DNA from: an uncultured Pseudoruegeria sp.
Lineage (GTDB): Bacteria > Pseudomonadota > Alphaproteobacteria > Rhodobacterales > Rhodobacteraceae
Direction of reading: 5' to 3'
NCBI GenBank assembly: GCA_947498155.1
Contig: CANMJD010000001.1
Span: forward strand, 806,001 to 870,000
DNA: 64,000 bases
The notes beneath the pieces were generated by a model. The model did no database searches and had not been told where the DNA came from. It saw only the letters and a list, made by a program, of their open reading frames with translations. Made by a program: the position numbers and the translations under genes. Positions 8,541 to 17,140 of the stretch are shown one piece after another (within the stretch, counting starts at the first letter, position 1; each line of letters begins with the position of its first letter).

Positions 8541-9960
8541 CCTCAAGCCCCAGCAGTGCTCCCAGTTTTTCGATCCGGTTCGCAATATGGCCGACTCCAA
8601 TCGCGCAGTGATGCGCGGGAGCAGCTGCATTCCAGTTCTCGACAAACTGCCGCGCCCCGATGGGGAACCGGTAGCAGCTGTTGGTATTGCCGATCTCAAG
8701 CGTGGTTCCGGGCAAAGATGCCCCTTCGGCCACCAGCAAAGACACTTTTCCGCCGATTTCCAGAACCGACAGGCAGGTGATCGGTCCATGTTTAACGCTC
8801 ATCTCAACGCTGACACCGGCGCCGACCTTGCCGTGATAGACCTCAAGCGGACGCACTTTGGTTTTGCCCTCGGCGATTTTCGTATGCCCCGGACCATCAT
8901 GCCCCATCAGAACAAGGTCCTCATTAAAATCCATGCAGTAATATTCGGTGAAAGAACCGCCGACACCAAAGCTGTCCATGATTTTCATCGCTTGCGCGTT
9001 CTTCACCTCGTATTCACCGGCCACTGGCACACCCGAGGCGGTCAGCATCGAACAGCCCAGTATGACAGAGGTGATGATGTCTTCATGCACGGTGCCGGGG
9101 GTGGATTCGTAGTAATAGGCCATCGAGCCAAGGCCATGGCGATCGACCATTTCAAACAGGGCCGCCGCAGTGGTCGCGGCGCGGTGTAATTCGGCCTCGC
9201 TACAGTCGGGCTGTATGTCAAATTCTTCTTTAATACGCGCCAGTGCTACCGCAACCTGCGCCTCGGAGAGCGCGCCGCGGATGGCGGCCAATTCGTCAAT
9301 CTCGACAATTTCGATGATCGTGCCAAAGGCTGCGGACTGCAGGGCCATATCAGAATAGATGTCCAGCATACCGTTGTAGTAGCGCCCCATCACGCCAAGC
9401 TTGTTATGGGCCATCACATGGGACACACGCGCGGCCTCGATCCAGTCTTCGATCTCGGCATCGACATGGGCGTCGTCTTCGAGCACGCCGGTCACCTGAT
9501 GAAAATCAATGCCCGCCCGCGTGAAGACATTGGCAATTTCGGGCACCGGACAGGAGGCGCAATGGGCCAGCCATTCGCCAGTCATTTTTGTGCGATCCCC
9601 AAGGGCGTTGAAGGCTTTATAATCAATCGAGGCAACAGGTTGCAGGTTTAGGATGATCACTGGCACACCTGCCCGCCGCACCACAGGCAGCACCGTCGAT
9701 GACAGCGCATAGGTGGTCACATAGAGGAAAATCACATCCACATCGGCGGCGCGGAAATCATGTCCGGCCTGCACGGCTTTTTCAGGGGTATCGATCAGCC
9801 CAAGGTTCACCACATCAACGTCGTCGCGCTCCAGCTTGGCTTGCACCACATCAACATAGGACTTCAGGCGCGCCTCTAGCCCGTCGAATTGCGACCAATA
9901 GGCCTCCAGTCCGATGCCAAACAAACCGACTTTCAAAGATGTTTTGGCAATCTTGCCCAT
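8524..9960 (-). CDS. L-arabinose/L-fucose isomerase family protein
   Basis: 478 residues, resembling the arabinose isomerase-like group of the FucI/AraA superfamily (KVGLFGIGLEAYWSQFDGLE at the N-terminus; GVPVAGEYEVKNAQAMKIMD and later conserved acidic and histidine residues in the metal-binding region). Enzymes of this superfamily interconvert aldoses and ketoses with a divalent metal in the cytosol. The neighbouring CUT2 importer and AraC regulator suggest it acts on the imported sugar. No kinase, aldolase or epimerase gene is nearby, so the pathway is incomplete here and the substrate is unknown. The start ATG is followed by a clear hydrophobic first strand. Confidence 0.75.
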   Translation of the reverse strand: MGKIAKTSLKVGLFGIGLEAYWSQFDGLEARLKSYVDVVQAKLERDDVDVVNLGLIDTPEKAVQAGHDFRAADVDVIFLYVTTYALSSTVLPVVRRAGVPVIILNLQPVASIDYKAFNALGDRTKMTGEWLAHCASCPVPEIANVFTRAGIDFHQVTGVLEDDAHVDAEIEDWIEAARVSHVMAHNKLGVMGRYYNGMLDIYSDMALQSAAFGTIIEIVEIDELAAIRGALSEAQVAVALARIKEEFDIQPDCSEAELHRAATTAAALFEMVDRHGLGSMAYYYESTPGTVHEDIITSVILGCSMLTASGVPVAGEYEVKNAQAMKIMDSFGVGGSFTEYYCMDFNEDLVLMGHDGPGHTKIAEGKTKVRPLEVYHGKVGAGVSVEMSVKHGPITCLSVLEIGGKVSLLVAEGASLPGTTLEIGNTNSCYRFPIGARQFVENWNAAAPAHHCAIGVGHIANRIEKLGALLGLEVIRVC

Positions 9961-10385
9961 GGTGATATTCCTCCCGTTATGACGCTGTCATGGCACGCGC
10001 CCCCCCCCGGTTTTGCGCCGTACCAACGTGCTGTTTTACCGAGAATAGAACAGCTCTCCGGTGATAAGGTGACCAGCCGCATTCAATTTCTGATCACTTC
10101 AATTCGCCGTTTTCACGGGGTGCGCGCAGTCATTTCCAAACAAGCCAAGACCCGATGCACGGCGGGTAAGAGGTATTTCAAATGGGGAAATCTGCGGGCT
10201 CAGGGAAGAGACTGGTGGTTGATTTCAGGGCTGTGATTGCAATCGGGCCCCACTGTAGCCCTGATCATAAGGGGTCAAAGACCGACGAAAACAGCCGCAT
10301 TATTGATAGGTTTGCGACCCGCTACATCCAAATTCTGTGCAAAAAGCCAACTTCGGGCGCTGCTTTGACTGTGTTCTCAGAAACA
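9961..10385. other. Non-coding stretch upstream of the isomerase gene
   Basis: The first part must hold the isomerase promoter (minus strand). It includes a run of nine C near 10000 and a TGAC-GCT-GTCA palindrome near 9980. No reading frame here resembles a known protein; frames in 10182-10385 precede the IS3 remnant without similarity that I recognise. Confidence 0.5.
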
Positions 10386-10597
10386 GCCATGGGCGCCAAG
10401 ACCGCATATATCGAACCAGGTTCACCCAGCGAGACCGGCTATTGTGAAAGCTTCAACGCACGAATGAGGGATGAGTGCTTTACGGTGAAGTCTTCGACTC
10501 GCTTAAAGAAGCACAAATCCTGATCGAACGATGGAGGAAACACGACAACACCAAGCGGCCCCACAGTGCTTCGGGCTTGGCTGATATTACCAATCGA
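10386..10597 (+). pseudogene. IS3-family transposase (OrfB) C-terminal remnant, frameshifted
   Basis: The translation AMGAKTAYIEPGSPSETGYCESFNARMRDE, split over two frames with LLYGEVFDSLKEAQILIERW and KHDNTKRPHSASG, is the end of the rve/DDE integrase domain of IS3-group transposases, including the catalytic-glutamate region. One base is missing near 10474 (GAG then TGCTTTAC where GAGCTGCTTTAC is expected), and several conserved residues are changed. The N-terminal half, OrfA and terminal inverted repeats are absent, so it is an old relic and not mobile. Confidence 0.8.
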
Positions 10598-10681
10598 TAT
10601 CGGCACAGGGTGAGGGAAATCACGAAAACACCCAAGCGCAGTCGAAGTCATGAAAATTGGCTTACGGCCAGAACGCCATTA

Positions 10682-11335
10682 TTAGTAAAAATAGACCTTT
10701 TCTGCGGACATCTCATAGCCGACTTCAACCGGCGCCTCGCCGTCGGAAAACCCGATGTTTTGCACCGATAATTCAGCGTTCATTTTGCCTTCGATCCAAA
10801 CCGGCGTGAATAAACCGGAGATCTCGATTCCGTCCGGATAGGACACATGCACCATCTGGTTGGCGGGCGGTGGCGGTGTGTGGATACACGCCCCAGCATA
10901 GGGCACGAGCAAAAACGATGTTACTTTCTGCCCATCATATTCCAGCGGCAGCACAAAGCCAGGCAGTCGGATTTCCGTCCCGATCAGCTCATTATTGATG
11001 GCAATCGCTTGCGCACGGCGTTGCTGCATGATGTCTTCGCGTTGCTGGAAAAGCCAATCCACGTCCAGCCCCTGTCCGGCAAGCTGAGTACGCAGACGAT
11101 CCGCATCCGTCGCTGTGACGGAGCCTCTCGATTTATCCTCTGACAGCTCATAGCGCAGGATCATCCGCAGCGAGTCCATTTGGTCGGACGATAGGGCAGC
11201 AAAAGGGTCTTCAATTTCGGTCTGAGGTGGCGCAAGCTCTGCCCAGCTGATCTCGGATTGCTCTGCGGCGGCGGCAAAACCGAACAGCGTTAACACAGCT
11301 GCCTGTGCCATTAATGATGTCGGCTTAAAGCCCAT
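10682..11335 (-). CDS. DUF3299-family exported protein
   Basis: 217 residues from the ATG at 11335, which has GGGAG upstream; in-frame earlier starts exist up to 11374. A signal peptide (SLMAQAAVLTLFGFAAAAEQ) precedes a domain ending with LPGFVLPLEYDGQKVTSFLLVPY, GACIHTPPPPANQMVHV and GLFTPVWIEGKM, the characteristic DUF3299 block. The conserved cysteine and histidine in GACIHTPPPP suggest a periplasmic metal-related role, but the family has no established function. It is flanked by the IS3 relic and an unrelated membrane-protein gene, so context says little. Confidence 0.8.
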   Translation of the reverse strand: MGFKPTSLMAQAAVLTLFGFAAAAEQSEISWAELAPPQTEIEDPFAALSSDQMDSLRMILRYELSEDKSRGSVTATDADRLRTQLAGQGLDVDWLFQQREDIMQQRRAQAIAINNELIGTEIRLPGFVLPLEYDGQKVTSFLLVPYAGACIHTPPPPANQMVHVSYPDGIEISGLFTPVWIEGKMNAELSVQNIGFSDGEAPVEVGYEMSAEKVYFY

Positions 11336-11542
11336 TCCACGTACTCCCATTCTGTCACTTTTGCCTAACCGCATAAAAGATCAATCAACATAACCGTGAT
11401 AACGCGCTGTTTCGCGCAGGAATAGCACCACTGCAAAATAGTGCCATTTTTTGCGCTTCATTTTAATCGATCAGGTCCGGATGGAAAACGAAAAATCCTT
11501 TGAGACGGCTGGCGATGCAACGGTCAATAGAGCCAGCCCCCC

Positions 11543-12214
11543 TCACCCTACCATTGTGCGGGGTGCAGACCAGATTAAAAGGCTGCCCACCGCAATGAAC
11601 CAGACAATTGCGCCAAGACCAAAAACAGCCCCCGCCAGATCACCCAAAGCCGGTATCATTGTGCTGATGCCAGCCAAACCGACCAAAACGCCCAATCCAG
11701 CTGACAACCTGCCAAAGATACCCCCCCGCCATGCACCAAGGCTGACCGTGCCGATCCAGACCGCACCAGCAATTTCATTGCCGCCGCCAAGACCCAGTTC
11801 GACCGCGTGTAAGACCTCCCACAGGTGTTCTGCCTGTTCCGGCGCGCTATCGGCCAAAAGCGCAACCCGCTCTACTGTGACATTCGCGATCATGCCCGCG
11901 CCTAGAACCAGCGTTGACCACATCAAGCCGAAGCCAAGGCTCACAGGGGCCCAAAGGCCGGATACCCCCTGAAGCTGCGTCGACAAGGCCACCACCAGAA
12001 CCGCCAGAGCCAGCGCATTCAGGATATAGATCACCGTATGCCATAAAATCATGATCCCCTGGTTGGCGCTGATGAAGCTGACAACCATAGTGGCTGACAC
12101 ATCCGAGGTTCCGAACCCCAAGGGGGCCATCACCGTTACCAGCAAGGCGAAGCCGAAAAGATAGGTGCCCGCACAGACATATGCGGCAAAGCCGCCGATA
12201 GAGTGTAAGTTCAT
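11543..12214 (-). CDS. DUF4386-like integral membrane protein of unknown function
   Basis: 223 residues with about six hydrophobic segments (for example FGFALLVTVMAPLGFG, LWHTVIYILNALALAVLVVA, LGFGLMWSTLVLGAGMI, LSAGLGVLVGLAGISTMIP and IVWFIAVGSLLIW). The layout is like that of DUF4386 proteins, but I cannot confirm the family. It is the last gene of a tight cluster: its ATG follows the stop of the NAD(P)-binding protein gene by one base, so the two are probably translated together. Possibly an accessory to a membrane redox step; function not known. Confidence 0.7.
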   Translation of the reverse strand: MNLHSIGGFAAYVCAGTYLFGFALLVTVMAPLGFGTSDVSATMVVSFISANQGIMILWHTVIYILNALALAVLVVALSTQLQGVSGLWAPVSLGFGLMWSTLVLGAGMIANVTVERVALLADSAPEQAEHLWEVLHAVELGLGGGNEIAGAVWIGTVSLGAWRGGIFGRLSAGLGVLVGLAGISTMIPALGDLAGAVFGLGAIVWFIAVGSLLIWSAPRTMVG

Positions 12215-12215
12215 G

Positions 12216-13103
12216 CTATTTTACTTTCTTTGGAAAGGGATGAATGCGCGCCTTGGCGGTCTTCTCAACCTCGGCGCTGAAATGATCAATTAAACGATGG
12301 GTGCCATGGCGCTCTGCGACCATATTTAAAGCCATGGCAGAAAGGAAAAACTGCGCCGGTCCATGACGGCTGCGCGGTGTTAACCAAGGCAGCAGCATCA
12401 GTGCAGCGCGGCGCAGGCTGTCGGGCACATGTGTGATACGGCTTGGCGTCTTATGCGCCGCAAAGGCCAGCTCGGCGATCTCTTGCTGGCTGAATACATC
12501 CGGCCCGCCGATATCAAGCCACGGTTTTTGCGCCTCTGTTGCCCTTGCCGTTGCATGGGCCAGATCGGCCCCGTGAATAGGGTTTATTTGAGTGCTGCCA
12601 TCGCCAAACAACCAGACCCGTCCGGCGCGTACCATCGACAGAACATCCCCCATGTCGGAAAAATATCCCGACGGTGCGATGATGGTCGCTGCTAACGGGC
12701 TGTCCAAAAGCACTGACACAAAGGCGGATTTAGCGGCGACCAATGGTACATCTGGCATTTGCTCTGCATTCAAAACGTGCACATAGGCAAATCGTGCCAC
12801 CTGTGCCCGTTCGGCCTCTCGCAGCAGGTTCAGATTGGCCTGATAATCCACCTCCCAATAGCCGAAACCATCGGTTTGGCGGGTGATCCCGAGGGCAGAA
12901 ACAACAAGGTCGGTGCCGGACAGAACCCCCGACAAGGTTTCGGGCACCGTGGCCAGAGCCTCAATCAACTGGTCAGCGCACAGCGATCCGGCGCGCTCGG
13001 CGTCGCGGACCAAGGCTGTCACATACCAGCCGCGCCGTTGGTATTCGGCACAAAGGTAGCGGCCCAAATATCCGGTCGCCCCGGCAATAAATACGGTTTT
13101 CAT
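12216..13103 (-). CDS. NAD(P)-binding atypical short-chain dehydrogenase (NmrA-like)
   Basis: 295 residues starting MKTVFIAGATGYLGRYLCAE, which gives the Rossmann motif GATGYLG right at the N-terminus; the upstream in-frame codon at 13178 overlaps the neighbouring gene and is not used. LVVSALGITRQ and a VNAEQ-type segment replace the classic YxxxK catalytic pair, as in atypical SDRs that bind NADPH as sensors or act on membrane quinones or sterol-like substrates. It sits between two small membrane-protein genes (17 bp upstream, 1 bp downstream), forming a three-gene unit. Substrate unknown. Confidence 0.82.
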   Translation of the reverse strand: MKTVFIAGATGYLGRYLCAEYQRRGWYVTALVRDAERAGSLCADQLIEALATVPETLSGVLSGTDLVVSALGITRQTDGFGYWEVDYQANLNLLREAERAQVARFAYVHVLNAEQMPDVPLVAAKSAFVSVLLDSPLAATIIAPSGYFSDMGDVLSMVRAGRVWLFGDGSTQINPIHGADLAHATARATEAQKPWLDIGGPDVFSQQEIAELAFAAHKTPSRITHVPDSLRRAALMLLPWLTPRSRHGPAQFFLSAMALNMVAERHGTHRLIDHFSAEVEKTAKARIHPFPKKVK

Positions 13104-13120
13104 CTTCTTATCCTTTGCCT

Positions 13121-13495
13121 TTATAAAAAGGCCACACACAGCGCTGCCAACAACATCACAGTGATCACAGGGGTCCACAGCAGGCGTTCGGGGCGTGAGG
13201 GGCTGAAGGCATTGGCAATTAGGGTCAGGATGGTCAGCATCAGCGCCGCCCCAAAAGCACCCTTGGGCAGGGTACTCGACAGAACCCCACCCTTTGCCAG
13301 CACGATCCCCGCCATCAGAACCAATAAACCGCCCTGCACAACAGCAAGCCCCCGCCAGATCGGCGGCAGTACACCAGGATGCAGACCGCCATTGGCAAAA
13401 CGGCCAAGTGGTGCACCAAGCGTCAGCGCAATTTGCATTGCAATCGGGAGCGCCGCACAGGCGGCATAGATTTTGGCAGCAATCAGCGGGGTCAT
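13121..13495 (-). CDS. Small integral membrane protein of unknown function
   Basis: 124 residues with four likely membrane segments (AAKIYAACAALPIAMQIALTL, GLAVVQGGLLVLMAGIVLA, FGAALMLTILTLIANAF and LLWTPVITVMLLAALCVAF). It is the first gene of the cluster leading to the NAD(P)-binding protein and the second membrane protein. I recognise no family with confidence. Gene reality is supported by the operon spacing and by codon use like that of its neighbours. Confidence 0.65.
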   Translation of the reverse strand: MTPLIAAKIYAACAALPIAMQIALTLGAPLGRFANGGLHPGVLPPIWRGLAVVQGGLLVLMAGIVLAKGGVLSSTLPKGAFGAALMLTILTLIANAFSPSRPERLLWTPVITVMLLAALCVAFL

Positions 13496-13721
13496 CTATT
13501 TTTCTCTTTCCTGAATTTCACTGGTTCACCCTGTCCATTGGCCGAACATGGGTATGGCATTCATCCGCGCAGCAGGCTTATCCGCGGGAGCACTCGGGCT
13601 GGTACGCACGCCTGACGGTGCGGGTCGCGCAGCTCCCCCTGTTAAAAGTTGGTGCAACGCGGCAAAGCGGTTAAGGCGATAATGGATGATATCACTCTTC
13701 CGGCCATGCGACCTGCATTGG

Positions 13722-14078
13722 TTATCCGACAACCGCATGGCCCCGTCCTTTCAAGCACTCAATGATAATCGCTTCGCGTCGGTCACTGACATCAACAGCA
13801 CCCGCTACTCCGCCAGCAAGACTCCCCGCCACAGCGCCGCCCAAAGCATCCTCGCCATCGGCCTCTGCCAGGATTGCGCCAACACCGGCACCAATGGCGC
13901 TCGCTCCAAGGGTTTGCTGTCCGAATTGCTTGCCCGCCAACGTTTGGCAGGCAGACAGATCGCTTTGAAACGCCGCGTTCGGCGCCCCATCCAGCACCGG
14001 CGTGTAACCATCGCCGCTATCGGTACAGGCGGCCAAAAGCCCCGCCCCTACAAAGGTTATACCCGTCATTACTCTCAT
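13722..14078 (-). CDS. Small glycine-rich (glycine-zipper-like) lipoprotein
   Basis: 118 residues. The lipobox LLAAC ends at Cys18 after a short signal peptide. Residues about 55-95 are rich in glycine and alanine (ASAIGAGVGAILA, then GAVAGSLAGGVAGA), as in glycine-zipper outer-membrane lipoproteins, flanked by two further cysteines (ACQ, ECL) that could form a disulfide. It lies between the AraC regulator and the three-gene membrane cluster on the same strand. Its role is not known; similar proteins are often envelope-stress lipoproteins. Confidence 0.75.
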   Translation of the reverse strand: MRVMTGITFVGAGLLAACTDSGDGYTPVLDGAPNAAFQSDLSACQTLAGKQFGQQTLGASAIGAGVGAILAEADGEDALGGAVAGSLAGGVAGAVDVSDRREAIIIECLKGRGHAVVG

Positions 14079-14186
14079 CTATCTGACCCTTCTTGTCACT
14101 ATGATGAGACAGCAGATAGGCGCTGCACCGCCAGAGCGGCATGACCGCTGGTATCAGCGGTTTGATCCTTTGTAACAGAATGCCGC

Positions 14187-15212
14187 TTACGCCACCTGAT
14201 TGAGGTAGGCAGTCGGGCTATGGCCGGTCCAGCGCTTGAAGGCCCGCACAAATGAAGAGGCTTCCGAGAACCCCAGAAGATAAGCCGTTTCATTCACGGT
14301 GACCTTTTGCGCACTCAGATAATCCATCGCCATACGCTTGCGCAGATCATCATGGATCTCGCCAAAGGTCAGACCTTCTTCTTTCAGGCGACGATACAGG
14401 GTCTGACGGCTCATCCCGACATCCCGCGCCACGCGGTCCATGGAAATGCTCCCCTCATGCAGGCACGGCAATATCTGCGCCTCGACCATGCCGCGCACCG
14501 TGGTGGTGGCCTTGAGTTCGGACAGCAGCGCATCTGCATGGCGGGTGAATATCCCGAAGGCATAGGCATGGCCGGCCTGGAATGCTGTCTCGGTCGACAC
14601 CCAGACCGGATCAAGCCGGAGCGCATTGCGGCCTGCGCCAAAACGCACAGGAATGCGGAACAGCTCCGGATAGGCATCGACATGGGGCGGCGCTGGATAG
14701 GTGACCTCCAGATCAAGCGCAAAGGTCAGATCGGGAAAGGTGCTGCGGAATTCGCTGATGAAGCGCGCAAAAGAGGCTTCGGTGCCAAGATAGTCCGCAT
14801 CCGGCAAGACCAGATGATCCACAATCCAAAGGCCTTGTGCGGTGTGCAGCAGTTCAAACCGCGCCGCCTCTTGGGGCAGGGGCACATCGGCCATCAGCCG
14901 GATATAGCGGTTCAACTGATCAATGGAATGAGCCAGTGATTTAGAGGTATGAACGATTTGCCCCACCACAGAAATAGTCTGCAAATCAGAGTCAAACGTG
15001 TGCCGCAACAAAAGCGCCGTATCGCCTGTTTGCCGGATGCCGGCGGCGATTAAGGCGTGATAGGCAGCAATTGGAATGCGATTGTCCTGATCCAACAGAT
15101 CGGATTCTGTCAGCCCACTGTCCTTTAACAAGTCGGCGCGCATCGCGCCGTGGCGGGTAGCAAAATCGGCAAAGGCAGCCGCAAACCCGGCGGCCATCGT
15201 AGGGGTGCTCAT
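14187..15212 (-). CDS. AraC-family transcriptional regulator with arabinose-binding-like (PF12625-type) N-terminal domain
   Basis: 341 residues from the ATG at 15212 (a TTG lies seven codons earlier). The N-terminal 230 residues match the pattern of OruR/FtrA-like AraC regulators (LLKDSGLTESDLLDQDNRIP, then RFISEFRSTFPDLTF). The C-terminal HTH pair is MDRVARDVGMSRQTLYRRLK and VNETAYLLGFSEASSFVRAF, ending in FKRWTGHSP. The inducer is unknown. Everything downstream on the minus strand down to 11543 could be its target, though a direct link is not shown. Confidence 0.88.
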   Translation of the reverse strand: MSTPTMAAGFAAAFADFATRHGAMRADLLKDSGLTESDLLDQDNRIPIAAYHALIAAGIRQTGDTALLLRHTFDSDLQTISVVGQIVHTSKSLAHSIDQLNRYIRLMADVPLPQEAARFELLHTAQGLWIVDHLVLPDADYLGTEASFARFISEFRSTFPDLTFALDLEVTYPAPPHVDAYPELFRIPVRFGAGRNALRLDPVWVSTETAFQAGHAYAFGIFTRHADALLSELKATTTVRGMVEAQILPCLHEGSISMDRVARDVGMSRQTLYRRLKEEGLTFGEIHDDLRKRMAMDYLSAQKVTVNETAYLLGFSEASSFVRAFKRWTGHSPTAYLNQVA

Positions 15213-15347
15213 CGTTAAATACCGGTCTGACAAGAAATACTGAAAAGCGCTTGAGCGGCTAGAATATCTGCATCATTTTGTAAACCGCAAGCGCTTGGCC
15301 GCAAAACTTTGGCCGTTCAGGGGTTATCTGACGTCACGCCACCACCC

Positions 15348-15950
15348 TTAAGGCGTTACGGCTGCAAAGCCGAGGGCGAACATCAACAGCGAAATCGCGC
15401 CCCCCCATGCTGCGACGACGCGCAAGGCAATCGCGACCCACTCCTGCGTAAAACGCTCACGAAGCCCACGGGTGATCCCCCAAAGGTACAAAAGGCCAAT
15501 ATTGGCGCCAACTATCGAACCGGACATGGTGAAAAAGCGGTCGCGGGCCGGACCGGCGTCCGGAATTGAGGCCTCCCCGATGAGAAACCCGCCAATTGCC
15601 GTCAATACAATCGCAAGCGCGGCGATTTTACCCGGTGCAAGCGCCGCAAACGCAAAGGTGCAAAAGGCTAGCGCAAACAGAGCGGTATCGAGGTTGACGC
15701 TGCTTTGCCCCAGCAAAAGCCCGACCAGGCTGGCAAGCGCAAAGCTTCCCAGAAGCCATTGCACCTTTTTGACAGAAAAGGCCCCAACCAGCAGCCCGAG
15801 ACCGATCATCATCAGGGCTTGGGGTGGAGTGGAAAACGGATGTAACAGCCCGATGTAGAACCCTTTTATCCCCGGCACCGGACTATGGGCCGCAACTGGC
15901 CCGGCCCAAAATACAAGCAAAAAGATGGCCGCAGACCACGCCCGACGCAT
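15348..15950 (-). CDS. HupE/UreJ family membrane protein, second of a tandem pair
   Basis: 200 residues from the ATG at 15950, two bases after the stop of the preceding hupE-like gene; the longer in-frame extension to 16199 only overlaps that gene. A signal-like first segment ending VAAHSPVPGIKGFYIGLLHPF is followed by five or six membrane segments. The HSPVPG..GFYxGLLHPF start is typical of HupE/UreJ-2 proteins. Members are proposed nickel or cobalt permeases linked to urease, hydrogenase or cobalamin. The two tandem copies here have no urease or hydrogenase genes in view. Confidence 0.75.
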   Translation of the reverse strand: MRRAWSAAIFLLVFWAGPVAAHSPVPGIKGFYIGLLHPFSTPPQALMMIGLGLLVGAFSVKKVQWLLGSFALASLVGLLLGQSSVNLDTALFALAFCTFAFAALAPGKIAALAIVLTAIGGFLIGEASIPDAGPARDRFFTMSGSIVGANIGLLYLWGITRGLRERFTQEWVAIALRVVAAWGGAISLLMFALGFAAVTP

Positions 15951-15952
15951 TC

Positions 15953-16549
15953 TCAGGCGATCCCGAGCAGGAAAGCCACACCCGCCAGAGAGATCACTCC
16001 CCCAGCTCCGCGGACAGCAATCCGCCCTTGGGGCCATTTGACCAAGAGGCCAAAGCCGATGCCGATCAGATGCAACACACCGGTCGAAATCACAAAGCCG
16101 GTCGCATAGGCAAAAGCATTCACCGTCGCGGGCAATTCGACCCCATGGGCGTATCCATGAAAGACCGCAAACACCCCGACAATAAGCGACGCCACCCAAA
16201 CCGGTGGTTTGACCGCAAAGACGATCATCAAGCCAAGCACGACAGCAGAGAGGGCAATGCCGGTTTCAACTCCGGGAAGAGGAATGCCCAGAATACCCGC
16301 AACCGCGCCCAGCGCCATCACAAGCGGAAAAACCACGGGTAGTACCCAGATCGCAGGCTTGCCCAGAAAGGCCCCCCAAAGGCCCACTGCCACCATCGCG
16401 GCGACGTGGTCCCAGCCCAGAATAGGATGGGCAAACCCCGCCACAAATCCCCCCCCGTAACCGGTGCCGGAATGGGCAAATGCCACCCCTGTGGCCCCGA
16501 GATACAGAAGGCTAAAGGTAAGAACCGAAATCGTTTTTCGATGCGTCAT
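15953..16549 (-). CDS. HupE/UreJ family membrane protein, first of a tandem pair
   Basis: 198 residues. A signal-like N-terminus ends in VAFAHSGTGYGGGFVAGFAHP, then ILGWDHVAAMVAVGLWGAFLG carries the HxxxxWDH motif that defines HupE/UreJ as a likely Ni/Co permease, with VFHGYAHGVELP supplying two more conserved histidines. About six membrane segments. It and the next gene are separated by 2 bp and are probably co-transcribed. Which metal is moved is inferred; neither a Ni enzyme nor a cobalamin riboswitch was recognised beside it. Confidence 0.85.
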   Translation of the reverse strand: MTHRKTISVLTFSLLYLGATGVAFAHSGTGYGGGFVAGFAHPILGWDHVAAMVAVGLWGAFLGKPAIWVLPVVFPLVMALGAVAGILGIPLPGVETGIALSAVVLGLMIVFAVKPPVWVASLIVGVFAVFHGYAHGVELPATVNAFAYATGFVISTGVLHLIGIGFGLLVKWPQGRIAVRGAGGVISLAGVAFLLGIA

Positions 16550-16767
16550 CGTTCAACCCCGTCCAAAAGCGCTATCGCCCGATTAGGTAATGACATATCC
16601 AACATCACGCAATGCGGTTTCCCTGAAAGATACGGCGCATGTCACGTTTCGCCGGATGCGCCTGCCCTTCCGATTGTGAAGCCCGAACGGCTCTATCCGC
16701 CCACCGGCACCCTTATCCGAGCCCTGGGGACAGTCCCCTGCGTCAGGGGGGGCGACCATTTCTATGT

Positions 16768-16837
16768 GTTCAACAGCGGGCTGCGCTGTTGAACAGGCAA
16801 AGCTGTTGGATCAGCGCGCCCCCAAGCGACGCGCTGA
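16768..16837 (-). other. Two successive strong stem-loops downstream of a small lipoprotein gene
   Basis: Stem 1 (nearer the gene) is TCAGCGCG at 16811-16818 with CGCGCTGA at 16830-16837. Stem 2 is GTTCAACAGCG at 16768-16778 with CGCTGTTGAAC at 16784-16794. Both are perfect. No T-tract follows on the minus strand, so they are more likely mRNA-stabilising or factor-dependent ends than simple terminators. Confidence 0.45.
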
Positions 16838-16846
16838 CAAGGGCTT

Positions 16847-17140
16847 TTAAAGGAAGCCTTCTGAGCCCAGGAATTCGATCCCCGCTGTGGTGCCATCGCT
16901 ATAGGCAATGCACTGCCAAGGCGCGCGGTCAGAGCCGACACCAACCCGCACCAACGTGCCGGCTTCGGAAAACTCTGATCCGAGCAGAACAACATCCGGA
17001 TTGTTGGTCGTGGCCGTTACATCGCGCAAACAGACCTGTTCAGCGGCTGTCGGCGTGCCAGAGGCGCTTGTGCCGTCTGTGGATTCCACGCAGCCCGCCA
17101 AAGCCAGTAAGATAGGTGTGCCCAAAAGCAATTTCTTCAT
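16847..17140 (-). CDS. Small lipoprotein of unknown function
   Basis: 97 residues from the ATG at 17140, which has GGAGG upstream (in-frame extension to 17176 is not needed). The signal MKKLLLGTPILLALAGC has a good lipobox (LAGC, Cys17). The mature part is short, with two more cysteines (EQVCLRDV, WQCIAY) and a segment RVGVGSDRAPWQCIAYSDGTTAGIEFLG resembling small secreted roseobacter proteins. Family not recognised. It stands alone between the hupE pair and the tauABC operon, oriented the same way as both. Confidence 0.75.
   Translation of the reverse strand: MKKLLLGTPILLALAGCVESTDGTSASGTPTAAEQVCLRDVTATTNNPDVVLLGSEFSEAGTLVRVGVGSDRAPWQCIAYSDGTTAGIEFLGSEGFL

Noticed and set aside
13526-13738. 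70-codon minus-strand frame overlapping the lipoprotein gene end
   Set aside because: It has a fair ribosome site (AAGGAC) but overlaps the lipoprotein gene, has low-complexity proline-rich sequence, and matches nothing I know.
16556-16760. Possible cobalamin riboswitch upstream of the first hupE-like gene
   Set aside because: The minus strand has AAGGGTGCCGGTG-like bases and G+C-rich stems, but the conserved B12-box pattern and the GCAACTG-type core were not found.
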